From: Tabrizicola sp.
Lineage (GTDB): Bacteria > Pseudomonadota > Alphaproteobacteria > Rhodobacterales > Rhodobacteraceae
DNA length: 53,745 nucleotides
NCBI RefSeq assembly: GCF_016792905.1
Contig: NZ_JAEULP010000038.1
Coordinates: 1-53,745, forward strand
Direction of reading: 5' to 3'
A model generated the notes under the pieces. It saw nothing but the letters and a program-made list of their open reading frames with translations. It had not been told where the DNA came from and ran no database searches. Of this stretch, positions 1 to 7,850 are shown one piece after another. The number at the start of each line of letters is the position of its first letter. Position 1 is the stretch's first letter. Position numbers and translations under genes: made by a program.

Positions 1-129
1 TGCAGCCATTGCGGGTTGAGCCTGTTCGTCCGTGACCACTATTCCCGGCGACTCGCGGCCTTCCAGGGGGTGAATATCGACGCGGAAGACCCCGGACTGG
101 TGCCGGAAAGCGTGGTGAGGTTCAAATGA
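1..129 (+). CDS. C-terminal fragment of a DmmA-like dimethylamine monooxygenase subunit
   Basis: The reading frame is open from the first base and stops at 127-129, giving the last 42 residues of a protein whose start lies outside the window. The piece opens with a CxxC pair (CSHCG), likely one half of a metal-binding site, followed by VRDHYSRRLAAFQGV. I recognise this tail as that of the small DmmA-type subunit found beside DUF3445 demethylases; this is recall of the family, not a search. The stop codon overlaps the ATG of the next gene, so the two are translationally coupled. A different small zinc-ribbon protein is the main alternative. Confidence 0.6.
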   Translation, partial: CSHCGLSLFVRDHYSRRLAAFQGVNIDAEDPGLVPESVVRFK

Positions 130-1088
130 GCGGCGGTGCGAAACTCCAGGTCCGGGTGGCCGAGGTTGTCGAGGTCAACGAGCTGATCAAGCGCTTCCGC
201 TTCGTGGCGCGCGACGGATCGGACCTGCCGGCCTTTTCCGGCGGGGCACATACCGTGGTCGAGATGGATGACCATGGCACCCGCAGGCTGAACCCCTATT
301 CGCTTATGTCGGACCCCGAGGATCGGACTGGCTACGAGATCTCCGTGCGGCGTGACGATGTGGGCCGCGGCGGGTCGCTGTTCATGCACCGGCATGTGAC
401 GCCGGGCATGGAGCTGACGCTGTCCTACCCGGTGAACCTGTTTCCGCTGGACAACCGGGCGAAGAAACACCTGATGATCGCGGGCGGCATCGGGATCACG
501 CCGTTCCTGGCGCAGATCGGGCAGCTTGCGCATTTCGGCGGCAAGTTCGAGCTGCACTATTCGGCGCGCTCGAAGCCGCTGGGTGCCTATATGGACCGGC
601 TGACAGCGGCTCATCCCGACCGGGTGCATTGCTACTTCGACGACCAGAAGCAGATGATCGATCTGAAGAAGGTGCTGGAAAATCAGCCGATTGGCACGCA
701 CCTTTATGTCTGCGGGCCGAAGGGGATGATCGGCTGGGTGCTGTCGACGGCGGAAGCGATGGGCTGGCCGAAACAGGCGCTGCATTCCGAGGAATTCATC
801 GCGCCGGGGACCGGGTTGCCCTTTACCGTGGAACTGGCGACCAGCGGCAAGACCATCACCGTGGGGCCGACGCAAAGCCTGTTGGAGGCGATGGAGGCCG
901 CTGGTGTCGATGCCCCCTACCTTTGTCGGGGCGGGGCCTGCGGGCAATGCGAAACGGCCGTTCACAAATGCGACGGCACCATCCTGCACCGTGACCACTG
1001 GCTGACGCCGGACGAGCAGGCTTCGGGCCAGAAGATCATGCCCTGTGTCAGCCGCTTCGAGGGCAAGACCCTTGTCATCGACCGATAG
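126..1088 (+). CDS. PDR/VanB-type oxidoreductase, reductase subunit of a dimethylamine N-demethylase
   Basis: 320 residues in the classic order of a phthalate-dioxygenase-reductase: flavin-binding barrel (about 5-108, with RLNPYSL at 54-60), NAD(P)-binding domain (about 112-225, AGGIGITPF at 119-127 and CGPKGM at 196-201) and a C-terminal plant-type 2Fe-2S domain with cysteines 267, 272, 275 and 307. It would carry electrons from NAD(P)H through flavin and the iron-sulfur cluster to the haem of the DUF3445 partner 9 bases downstream. The start overlaps the stop of the preceding DmmA-like gene (ATGA). Length and domain order are normal for the family. The specific role comes from the neighbours. 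Confidence 0.88.
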   Translation: MSGGAKLQVRVAEVVEVNELIKRFRFVARDGSDLPAFSGGAHTVVEMDDHGTRRLNPYSLMSDPEDRTGYEISVRRDDVGRGGSLFMHRHVTPGMELTLSYPVNLFPLDNRAKKHLMIAGGIGITPFLAQIGQLAHFGGKFELHYSARSKPLGAYMDRLTAAHPDRVHCYFDDQKQMIDLKKVLENQPIGTHLYVCGPKGMIGWVLSTAEAMGWPKQALHSEEFIAPGTGLPFTVELATSGKTITVGPTQSLLEAMEAAGVDAPYLCRGGACGQCETAVHKCDGTILHRDHWLTPDEQASGQKIMPCVSRFEGKTLVIDR

Positions 1089-1097
1089 GAGACGACG

Positions 1098-2162
1098 ATG
1101 AGCCTTGATTTCAAGACGGGTGCCTTCAACGATTTCTTCCGCGACGAGACGTTCCGGGGTGACTTCACCTATCGAAACTCGAACCCGCGCCGGTTCCCGT
1201 TCCCGTTCGACCGCGACGACTACATGTATTCGGTCAACATGGAGCCGCATGTGCCGGGGCGTCCGGGTTCGGTCTTCGAGCATCTGCTGGACGTGGACGA
1301 ACACTACGTCGCCGAGATGATCGACCGGGGCAAGGTTCTGGCCGACGACCCGCTGCGCTGCCAGTCCTTGCCGCACATGACGCTGGCCGGCTGGGACGTG
1401 CTGGAACTGGTCATGGAGGCGAAGGCGCGGGACTATCCGCAGTGGTTTTCGCTGACCAAGGAGGGCAACCGCTGGCATTGGGTGAACCGCCCGCTGGGGA
1501 TTGAACAGTCGTTCACATTCCTGGACGAGAGCACGCTGCCCTATCCGCCGTTCGAATACATCATGCGGCAGACGCAGGGCGACTGGACGCTTCAGGACGA
1601 ACGCGACAACACGTTGTGGATGGACGCCGGGATTGCGACCAGCCAGGCGGACTGGTCGGTGGATTTTGATGTGGGGATGAATTTCCATGAATGGCACGCC
1701 CCGGTGCCGCTGGCGCATGAAAAGGGTGTCTTCGATCGGGCGCTGAAGTTCCTGCTGAAATTGCAGCACGGCGCCCCGGTGCGGCGGTTCAACTGGACGA
1801 TGACGGTGAACCCGCTGCTGGACACCGCGCCGGAGACCTATCCGAAATGGGGGCCGATGAAGGCCAGCCTGACGCCGGAGAACCTGGGGGCGAAGCAGCA
1901 TCTGCGGGTGGAGTTGCAGTCGCTTTACCGTCTGCCTCGGTCGAACGCCATCGCCTTCGACATCCGCTGTTACCTCGCCAGCTTCGACGAAATCGTCACT
2001 GTGCCGAAATGGGCGCGTCGCCTGCACCGGGTGGTCCGCGACCTGCCGGAGGAACTGGCGACCTACAAGGGCTTCATCCGCAACCGCCCGGCGATGGTGG
2101 AGTGGCTGTCGAAGCATGACGACGGGGCACCGACGTCGCCCGGCTGGTGGCCGGAGGATTGA
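1098..2162 (+). CDS. DUF3445 haem-dependent oxidative N-demethylase catalytic subunit
   Basis: 354 residues matching the DUF3445 family, known as the haem-binding PAS-fold subunit of oxidative N-demethylases that convert secondary methylamines (dimethylamine) to the primary amine plus formaldehyde. Recognisable stretches are FTYRNSNPRRFPFPFDRDDY near the N-terminus, the central NRPLGIEQSFTFLDESTLP, and the C-terminal FNWTMTVNPLL and RVELQSLYRLPRS blocks. The start follows a good ribosome site (AGGAGACGACG). It lies between its putative reductase and a GlxA regulator, whose ATG overlaps its stop by one base. I assign dimethylamine as substrate from the DmmA-like and DmmD-like neighbours. I cannot name the haem ligand from sequence alone. 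Confidence 0.88.
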   Translation: MSLDFKTGAFNDFFRDETFRGDFTYRNSNPRRFPFPFDRDDYMYSVNMEPHVPGRPGSVFEHLLDVDEHYVAEMIDRGKVLADDPLRCQSLPHMTLAGWDVLELVMEAKARDYPQWFSLTKEGNRWHWVNRPLGIEQSFTFLDESTLPYPPFEYIMRQTQGDWTLQDERDNTLWMDAGIATSQADWSVDFDVGMNFHEWHAPVPLAHEKGVFDRALKFLLKLQHGAPVRRFNWTMTVNPLLDTAPETYPKWGPMKASLTPENLGAKQHLRVELQSLYRLPRSNAIAFDIRCYLASFDEIVTVPKWARRLHRVVRDLPEELATYKGFIRNRPAMVEWLSKHDDGAPTSPGWWPED

Positions 2163-3169
2163 TGACCGTCGTCGGGCCCCTTCGGCTTGGGTTCCTGATG
2201 TTCCCCGGGTTCCCGATGGCCTGCCTGACCTCGGCCATCGAACCCCTGCGCGCGGCGAACGAGATCACCGGGCGGCGCGAGTTCGTCTGGACGCTGGTGG
2301 CGGAAACGGCGGCCCCGGTGCGATCGTCGGCGGAGATCGGATTCGAGCCGGACGCGACCCTGCAGGAGCTTGAGGGGCTGGACCAGTTGTACCTCCTGTC
2401 GCCCCCCACCGCCGAGTTCGCCGACCCCCGTCGCTCGCCCGCAAGGCTGCGCTGGCTGGACCGGACCGGGGTGACGCTGGGCGCCTTCTCGGGCGGGATC
2501 TTCCCGCTCGCCCGCGCGGGGCTTCTGGAGGGGCGACCCTGTTCGGTGCACTGGTGCTATGAGGCGGCGTTCAAGGCCGACTTCCCGGGCGTCGAGGCGC
2601 GGGAGGTGACGATCCTGCGCGAGGGGCGGCGGATCACGGCCTCGGGCGCCGGGGCGGTGTTCGACCTGATGCTGCGGTTGATCGAGGAACGCTTGGGGCG
2701 CGACTGCATGACCGAGGTCGCCTGCTGGTTCCAGCACCCTTTCGTGCGCGATGCCGATGCCAGCCAGAAGGTGCCGGTCGCGCGGGCTGGGGGGACCACC
2801 GACAGCCTGCCGGTCGCGATCCGCGAGGCGATCCGGCTGTTCGAGACCCATGTCGAGGACCCGCTGCGCATCCCCGACGTGGCGACGGCCGTCGGCCTGT
2901 CGGGCCGCCATTTCGAGCGCATGTTCAAGCGGGAAACCGGGCAGAGTCCCTTGCGCTATTATCACCACTTGCGCCTGATGAAGGCGCGGCAGCGGGTGCT
3001 GTATTCGAACGACAGCTTCCGCGAGATCGCGGCTTCGGTCGGCTACATGACGTCAAGCCCGATGATCCGGCACTATACCGAGTTCTTCGGCGTTTCCCCG
3101 CGCGATGAGCGGCGGCTGACGCAATCGATGCGGCGCGCGGCGCCGCCGAGGGTCGAGGCGGCGGAGTAG
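2162..3169 (+). CDS. GlxA-family transcriptional regulator (DJ-1/PfpI-like plus AraC HTH)
   Basis: 335 residues from the ATG at 2162, chosen because GGAGG lies a few bases upstream and the start overlaps the preceding stop as TGATG; an in-frame GTG at 2147 would add five residues. Residues about 6-170 look like a class I glutamine-amidotransferase/DJ-1 fold, but the usual nucleophile-elbow cysteine appears absent (LGAFSGGIF), so it probably senses a ligand rather than catalysing. Residues about 210-320 form the AraC double helix-turn-helix (IPDVATAVGLSGRHFERMFK). The family includes regulators of choline, carnitine and glycine betaine catabolism. Position implies control of the methylamine genes by a methylated amine; this is inference. 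Confidence 0.88.
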   Translation: MTVVGPLRLGFLMFPGFPMACLTSAIEPLRAANEITGRREFVWTLVAETAAPVRSSAEIGFEPDATLQELEGLDQLYLLSPPTAEFADPRRSPARLRWLDRTGVTLGAFSGGIFPLARAGLLEGRPCSVHWCYEAAFKADFPGVEAREVTILREGRRITASGAGAVFDLMLRLIEERLGRDCMTEVACWFQHPFVRDADASQKVPVARAGGTTDSLPVAIREAIRLFETHVEDPLRIPDVATAVGLSGRHFERMFKRETGQSPLRYYHHLRLMKARQRVLYSNDSFREIAASVGYMTSSPMIRHYTEFFGVSPRDERRLTQSMRRAAPPRVEAAE

Positions 3170-3172
3170 GCG

Positions 3173-4030
3173 TCAGCCCCATAGCCCAAGCGCAGCGATC
3201 CCGCCGAAGACGGCGGCGATGCCGAGCCACTGCACGGGACGGACTGCTTCGCGCAGGAACCAGGCGGCGAGGAGGACGGTCAGCACCCCGAAAAGCGACG
3301 CCGTGACCGAGGCGTATTCGGCCTGCGGCAGGCTGCCGGAAGCCGTCACTACGCCAAGCGCCACGGCGTCCATCAGGCCCATGAGGCACAGGAGCCAGAC
3401 CTGTCCCCGGGGCGGGGCGAGGCTTGCCCTGCGCAGTGTTGCCAGGCCGATGATTGCGACCAGCGCGACCATCCGGCCGATCAGCGAGACGGGCAGATCC
3501 GAGCCGTGCCGCGTCGCCTCTTGCCCCATTGCAAAGGTCGTGGCGAACCCCACAGCCGACAGGGCCGCCCATCCCAGCGCCACGGCGGGCGGGGCGGCGT
3601 AGCCTTCGGGTGCATCCTCGCGCGAGGCGAGGGCGACGATGGCGATCCCGGCGACGATGGCGGAAACGGCCAGCCAGTCCGCCCCGGTCACGGCGCGGCC
3701 CTGCGCCACCGCGATGGCCAGCGACAGCATCGGATAGGCGCCGATCACCGGCGAGACCAGACGCACCGGCGCGACGCTGAACGCCTTGTAAAGGCTGCCG
3801 CCCGCGATGGCATAGGCAATGCCGGAAGCGGCGGCCACGGCCCAGGACCAGCCGGTCATCACAGACCAGTCACCGGCGACCATCGCGGCGGGAAACAGGA
3901 CGACGCAGCCCGCACCAAGCACGGTGAACAGGATCGGCAACAGCGCCGCGCCTTGCGTCACCTTGCGGGCCAAAAGGTCATGCACCGCCCAGATCAGGGC
4001 GGCGGTCAGGCCGAAGCCGAGAGCAAGCAT
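3173..4030 (-). CDS. EamA/DMT-superfamily membrane transporter
   Basis: 285 residues with about ten hydrophobic segments and the internal duplication of EamA permeases; the first segment reads LGFGLTAALIWAVHDLLARK and the second half begins near ALGWAALSAVGFATTF. It is convergent with the GlxA regulator (3 bases between stops) and divergent from the aminomethyltransferase gene, sharing a 126-base upstream region with it. DMT proteins move amino acids, amines, nucleotide sugars and other small molecules. A link to methylamine handling rests only on its place inside the cluster. Substrate and direction cannot be told from sequence. Confidence 0.8.
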   Translation of the reverse strand: MLALGFGLTAALIWAVHDLLARKVTQGAALLPILFTVLGAGCVVLFPAAMVAGDWSVMTGWSWAVAAASGIAYAIAGGSLYKAFSVAPVRLVSPVIGAYPMLSLAIAVAQGRAVTGADWLAVSAIVAGIAIVALASREDAPEGYAAPPAVALGWAALSAVGFATTFAMGQEATRHGSDLPVSLIGRMVALVAIIGLATLRRASLAPPRGQVWLLCLMGLMDAVALGVVTASGSLPQAEYASVTASLFGVLTVLLAAWFLREAVRPVQWLGIAAVFGGIAALGLWG

Positions 4031-4156
4031 TTCGTCGCTTTCCCCTGTCCTTGTGCTTGTGTCGGGCTGACCCTGACGCTATTCTTCTGGATGAACAAGT
4101 TTTATCCTCATTAAACTGACCCGGCCAAACAGCCCGGTCCGAATTGCGGGGACGCC

Positions 4157-6526
4157 ATGCTCGACACGATCTATCCCTCGGTCAATCCCGGTCCGCCCCG
4201 GCCCAGCCGGATCCTGACGCCACAAGGCTTTTCCCGCCATCAGGGGCAGGAGCGGCATGTGGTGCCCGGCGGTGGCGCGGTGCTGTTGCAGCTGATGGTG
4301 GGCGACCGGCTGGTGCTGGTCAATGACGAGGGCGGCCAGCCGGTGGAGCTGGTGGCGGCGGCGAAGGAGGGCCGGATCGACGCCGCGATTCTGGGGCAGG
4401 CTGGCAACTCGGGCGCCGAGGGGCTGAAGGCGATGCTGGCCCAGGGCGAGGCCAGCCTGACGCGGCTGCGCAAGGGGCTGGTGGCGCGGAAGATCGATTT
4501 GGCCAAGGCGGGGGCGCTGCGGCTGTTCGGGCCGGAAACCCCTGCCGGGACCAGGGCTGAGCTGACAGCGCTGGACGATGGCTGGCTGGTTGTCGCCGCG
4601 CCGGGCCTGCCGATGGCCCCGGAAGCACAGGACACGGCGACGCCGATCACGGTTCTGGTGAACCGTGCGAAACCGCGGCTGGTGGGGCAACATGACCTGC
4701 CCGATCCGCTGGCCGATCCGATCCTGGACCTGCGGGTCAAGTCGGCCACGGCGGAGAGCTATTTCGTCAAGGCGGGCGACTATATCCAGATCCTCGACGT
4801 CGACGGACGGCAATGCACCGATTTCCAGTGCTTCGATGCGCGCAAGCTGGACAAGGGCATCCAGCACGCGCTGGACGTGACAACCTCGCGCACGCTGATG
4901 GGGCATGCCTATTCCAACCCCGGCCTGCATTCGAAGTACTTCGATCAGGACTGGGTGCCGCTGGTCGAGGTGGTGCAGGATACGGTCGGACGGCATGACG
5001 CCTTCGCCATGGCCTGCGCGTCGAAATATTATGACGACATCGGTTATCCCGGCCATGTCAACTGCTCGGACAACTTCAACAAGGCGCTGGCGCAGCATGG
5101 GGTGGACCCGCGTCCCGGCTGGATGGCGGTGAACCTGTTCTTCAACACCGCGATCGACGCGCATGGCGTGCTGACCAGCGATGAACCCTGGAGCCGCCCG
5201 GGCGACTATGTGCTGTTCCGCGCGCTGACCGACATCGTCTGCGTGAATTCCGCCTGCCCGGACGACACCTCACCCGCGAACGGCTGGTATCTGTCTGACA
5301 TCCACGTCCGCACCTATTCCGGGGCGGAAAAATTCAGCCGGGCCATCGCCCATCGAACCACCCCTGCCTCGGAGCCGAAGATGACCAAGGAAACCGCGTT
5401 TCATGACCGCATCTCGGCCCGGACGCGCAATGTGGTGGAATACAAGGGCTACTGGCTGCCGCAGGCCTATTCGTCGAACGGCCCGATCGAGGAATACTGG
5501 GCCTGCCGTCAGGCGGCGGTTGTCATGGACCTGTCGCCGCTGCGCAAGTTCGAGGTGACGGGGCCGGATGCGGAAGCGCTGATGCAGTGGTGCGTCACCC
5601 GCGACATGAAGAAGCTGAGCCAGGGCCAGGTCGTCTATACCGCGATGTGCTATGAGCATGGCGGGATGCTCGACGACGGCACGGTGTTCCGGCTGGGCAA
5701 GGATCAGTTCCGCTGGATCGGCGGGGATGAGTATTCCGGTGTCTGGCTGCGCGAGCAGGCGAAAAAGCTGGGGCTGAAGGCGATGGTCCGATCCTCGACC
5801 GACCAGCTGCACAACCTGGCCGTCCAGGGGCCGAACAGCCGCGAGATCATGAAGCGGATGATCTGGACCGCGCCGCACCAGTCGACGATCGAGGAACTGG
5901 GCTGGTTCCGCCTTACGGTGGGCCGTCTGGGCGGGCCGAACGGGGCGCCGGTGGTGGTGTCGCGGACCGGCTATACGGGCGAATTGGGCTATGAGGTGTT
6001 CTGCCACCCGAAGGACGGCTCGGCGGTCTACGATGCGGTCTGGGAGAATGGCGGCGGCCTGGGGCTGAGGCCGATGGGGCTGGCGGCGCTGGACATGGTG
6101 CGGATCGAGGCGGGGCTGATCTTCGCGGGCTATGACTTCAGCGACCAGACGGACCCGTTCGAGGCGGGGATCGGCTTCACGGTGCCGTTGAAGTCGAAGA
6201 CCGACGATTTCATCGGTCGCGAGGCGCTGATCCGGCGGAAGGAGCATCCCTCGCGGAAGTTCGTCGGGCTGGACATCGACGCGGCGGTCGACGTCGGACA
6301 TGGCGATTGCCTGCATGTCGGCCGGGCGCAGGTGGGGGAGGTGACGTCCTCGGTCCGCTCGCCGATCCTTGGCAAGAACATCGCGCTGGCTCGGGTGGAC
6401 GTGGCGCATTCCGAAGTGGGAACCACGCTGGAGGTGGGCAAGCTGGACGGCCAGCAGAAGCGGCTGCCGGCAGTGATCGTGCCCTTGTCGCACTACGACC
6501 CGAAGAAGACCCGTCCGCAGAGCTGA
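4157..6526 (+). CDS. dmmD: DUF1989-GcvT fusion, tetrahydrofolate-dependent aminomethyltransferase (DmmD-like)
   Basis: 789 residues. An N-terminal lead-in (1-190) and a DUF1989/urea-carboxylase-associated domain (about 195-400, with DVDGRQCTDFQCFDARKLD and GYPGHVNCSDNFN) are fused to a glycine-cleavage T-protein domain (about 425-700, IEEYWACRQAAVVMDLSPL, SRTGYTGELGYEVFC) and a GcvT C-terminal barrel (about 710-785). In characterised dimethylamine clusters a protein of this build (DmmD) is proposed to transfer the formaldehyde carbon released by the N-demethylase to tetrahydrofolate. The length agrees with full-length homologues as I remember them. The ribosome site is weak (GGGGACGCC before ATG). 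The truncated haemoglobin follows 11 bases downstream. The role of the DUF1989 part is not established. Confidence 0.85.
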   Translation: MLDTIYPSVNPGPPRPSRILTPQGFSRHQGQERHVVPGGGAVLLQLMVGDRLVLVNDEGGQPVELVAAAKEGRIDAAILGQAGNSGAEGLKAMLAQGEASLTRLRKGLVARKIDLAKAGALRLFGPETPAGTRAELTALDDGWLVVAAPGLPMAPEAQDTATPITVLVNRAKPRLVGQHDLPDPLADPILDLRVKSATAESYFVKAGDYIQILDVDGRQCTDFQCFDARKLDKGIQHALDVTTSRTLMGHAYSNPGLHSKYFDQDWVPLVEVVQDTVGRHDAFAMACASKYYDDIGYPGHVNCSDNFNKALAQHGVDPRPGWMAVNLFFNTAIDAHGVLTSDEPWSRPGDYVLFRALTDIVCVNSACPDDTSPANGWYLSDIHVRTYSGAEKFSRAIAHRTTPASEPKMTKETAFHDRISARTRNVVEYKGYWLPQAYSSNGPIEEYWACRQAAVVMDLSPLRKFEVTGPDAEALMQWCVTRDMKKLSQGQVVYTAMCYEHGGMLDDGTVFRLGKDQFRWIGGDEYSGVWLREQAKKLGLKAMVRSSTDQLHNLAVQGPNSREIMKRMIWTAPHQSTIEELGWFRLTVGRLGGPNGAPVVVSRTGYTGELGYEVFCHPKDGSAVYDAVWENGGGLGLRPMGLAALDMVRIEAGLIFAGYDFSDQTDPFEAGIGFTVPLKSKTDDFIGREALIRRKEHPSRKFVGLDIDAAVDVGHGDCLHVGRAQVGEVTSSVRSPILGKNIALARVDVAHSEVGTTLEVGKLDGQQKRLPAVIVPLSHYDPKKTRPQS

Positions 6527-6537
6527 GGGAGGGGACG

Positions 6538-6921
6538 ATGGAACCGATGATCGACCGGATCGGCGGGGAAGCGCAGGTCAGCCTGCTGGTGAACCACTTC
6601 TATGACCTGATCGAGACCCTGCCGCAGGGGGCGACGATCATGGCGATGCACCAGCGCGGGCACGGGCTTTCCCATGTGAGGCCCGAGCAGTTCAACTTCC
6701 TCTGCGGCTTCTTCGGCGGGCGGCGCTATTACCATGAACTGCACGGGCACATGAACCTGCGGGAAATCCATGCGCATGTGGAAATCCGGCGGCAGGATGC
6801 CGAGGACTGGCTGGCGGTGATGGACCGGGCGATGGTGGAGACCAAGGTCGGCGAGAAGGAGCGGGGCGAGATCATGGCGACCTTCCGCCGCGCGGCGCTG
6901 ATGCTGGTGAACGTCGACTGA
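6538..6921 (+). CDS. Group II truncated haemoglobin
   Basis: 127 residues starting at an ATG with a strong AGGGAGGGG site. The order of motifs is that of trHb2 proteins: Tyr22 in NHFYDLIETLP (B10), the FLCGFFGGRRYYHELHGH stretch, His78 in LREIHAHVEI as likely proximal haem ligand, and Trp91 (G8) in AEDWL. Such proteins bind O2 or NO and can act in NO detoxification or oxygen handling. It lies 11 bases after the DmmD-like gene on the same strand, so probably co-transcribed. Placing a globin beside a haem oxygenase suggests oxygen supply or NO protection of the demethylase; that is inference. The stop codon lies in a 16-base tandem duplication. Confidence 0.85.
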   Translation: MEPMIDRIGGEAQVSLLVNHFYDLIETLPQGATIMAMHQRGHGLSHVRPEQFNFLCGFFGGRRYYHELHGHMNLREIHAHVEIRRQDAEDWLAVMDRAMVETKVGEKERGEIMATFRRAALMLVNVD

Positions 6922-6947
6922 AACCCGCTCAGACTGAAACCCGCTCA
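6916..6947. repeat. 16-bp perfect tandem duplication over two convergent stop codons
   Basis: The unit GACTGAAACCCGCTCA occurs at 6916-6931 and again at 6932-6947 without change. The first copy holds the TGA of the haemoglobin gene (6919-6921); the second holds the TCA that is the stop codon of the minus-strand glycosyltransferase (6945-6947). The two genes therefore end inside a recent-looking slippage duplication. Confidence 0.9.
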
Positions 6948-7850
6948 GAGCGTTCCGTCGCGCAGCGCCTGCACTTTCGCACGCAATCCGAGCTCGGCGA
7001 GGATCACCCGGCCGTCCTTCACCAGCTCGCCCCGCAAGTCGACAGGCAGGATTTGGGTGCGGCGGTAGAACTTGTCGATCTCGTCCGGCGTGGCTTCGGC
7101 GAGGAAGGCCTGCAATTCCGGGCGGAACTGGTAGGCGCCCTTGGTCATCCGGAACGGGACGGCGGCCAGCCAGGCGGGTTTGTCCTGCGCGTGGAAGTGC
7201 AGGAGCTTCAGCTCGGGATGCCAGTCGGGCGTCTTGACGAACACCTTGTCGATCATGACCGTATGCAGGCGCGGCAGAAGGCCGGGGATGCGCGTGCGGT
7301 AGACCACCTTGCCGACGCTGTGCGACAACATCCCGTCGCGGATCACCTTGCGGTAGGGGCCAAGCGCGGCGCGGCGGCGGGGCCAGAATTCGTGCCGGAG
7401 GGCGCCGCGGAATTCGCGGGAGGTGAAGATGTCGTCGGGCAGAAGCGGATCGTGCATCGCCTCGAAGGGTTCCAGCTTCATGACGATGGTTTCGGGCGGC
7501 GTGTCGTCCAGGATGGCGGCGATGGGGCGCGGGGTCAGGAGGAATTCGTCCACGTCGATGTGCACGATCCAGTCCGAGGTAACGAGTTCCCGGTAAGCAT
7601 AGCGCGCGTTCTGAGCCTGGCGGTTCTGGTGGGCGGGGGGGCGCTTCTTCCCGACGCGGGCCCAGTGCGCCTCGTCGCAGAGGGTCACGGTGACGCGGGG
7701 GTGAGACGCAAGGAGCGCGGGAACGGGCTGTTCCGGGTCGTCGAGGTAGAGCCAGAGGTGGTCGGCCCCCAGCGACAGGTGATAGGCGGCGAAGGCAAGG
7801 ACCTTCTCCTCGGGGGCCTTGACGGTGGCGACAAGGCTCCACGTCGCCAT
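6945..7850 (-). CDS. Glycosyltransferase family 2-like protein (Glyco_tranf_2_4 type)
   Basis: 301 residues. The N-terminus WSLVATVKAPEEKVLAFAAY followed by HLSLGADHLWLYLDD and the DxD-like IVHIDVDEFLL (near residue 97) match the small GT2-related family that many Rhodobacteraceae carry in several copies, often for surface polysaccharide or lipid glycosylation. There is no signal peptide or membrane segment, so a cytoplasmic enzyme is expected. The ATG overlaps the stop codon of the lytic transglycosylase upstream (positions 7848-7852), making it last in a cobD-mltB-GT minus-strand run. Donor and acceptor cannot be predicted. Confidence 0.75.
   Translation of the reverse strand: MATWSLVATVKAPEEKVLAFAAYHLSLGADHLWLYLDDPEQPVPALLASHPRVTVTLCDEAHWARVGKKRPPAHQNRQAQNARYAYRELVTSDWIVHIDVDEFLLTPRPIAAILDDTPPETIVMKLEPFEAMHDPLLPDDIFTSREFRGALRHEFWPRRRAALGPYRKVIRDGMLSHSVGKVVYRTRIPGLLPRLHTVMIDKVFVKTPDWHPELKLLHFHAQDKPAWLAAVPFRMTKGAYQFRPELQAFLAEATPDEIDKFYRRTQILPVDLRGELVKDGRVILAELGLRAKVQALRDGTL

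Noticed and set aside
39-2117. Very long antisense open frame opposite the reductase and demethylase genes
   Set aside because: It is Arg/Pro/His-rich with no domain, and the plus-strand genes beneath carry clear motifs and ribosome sites. Long antisense frames like this are expected at this GC content; similar ones opposite rsh, mcd, chvG and parC were left out for the same reason.
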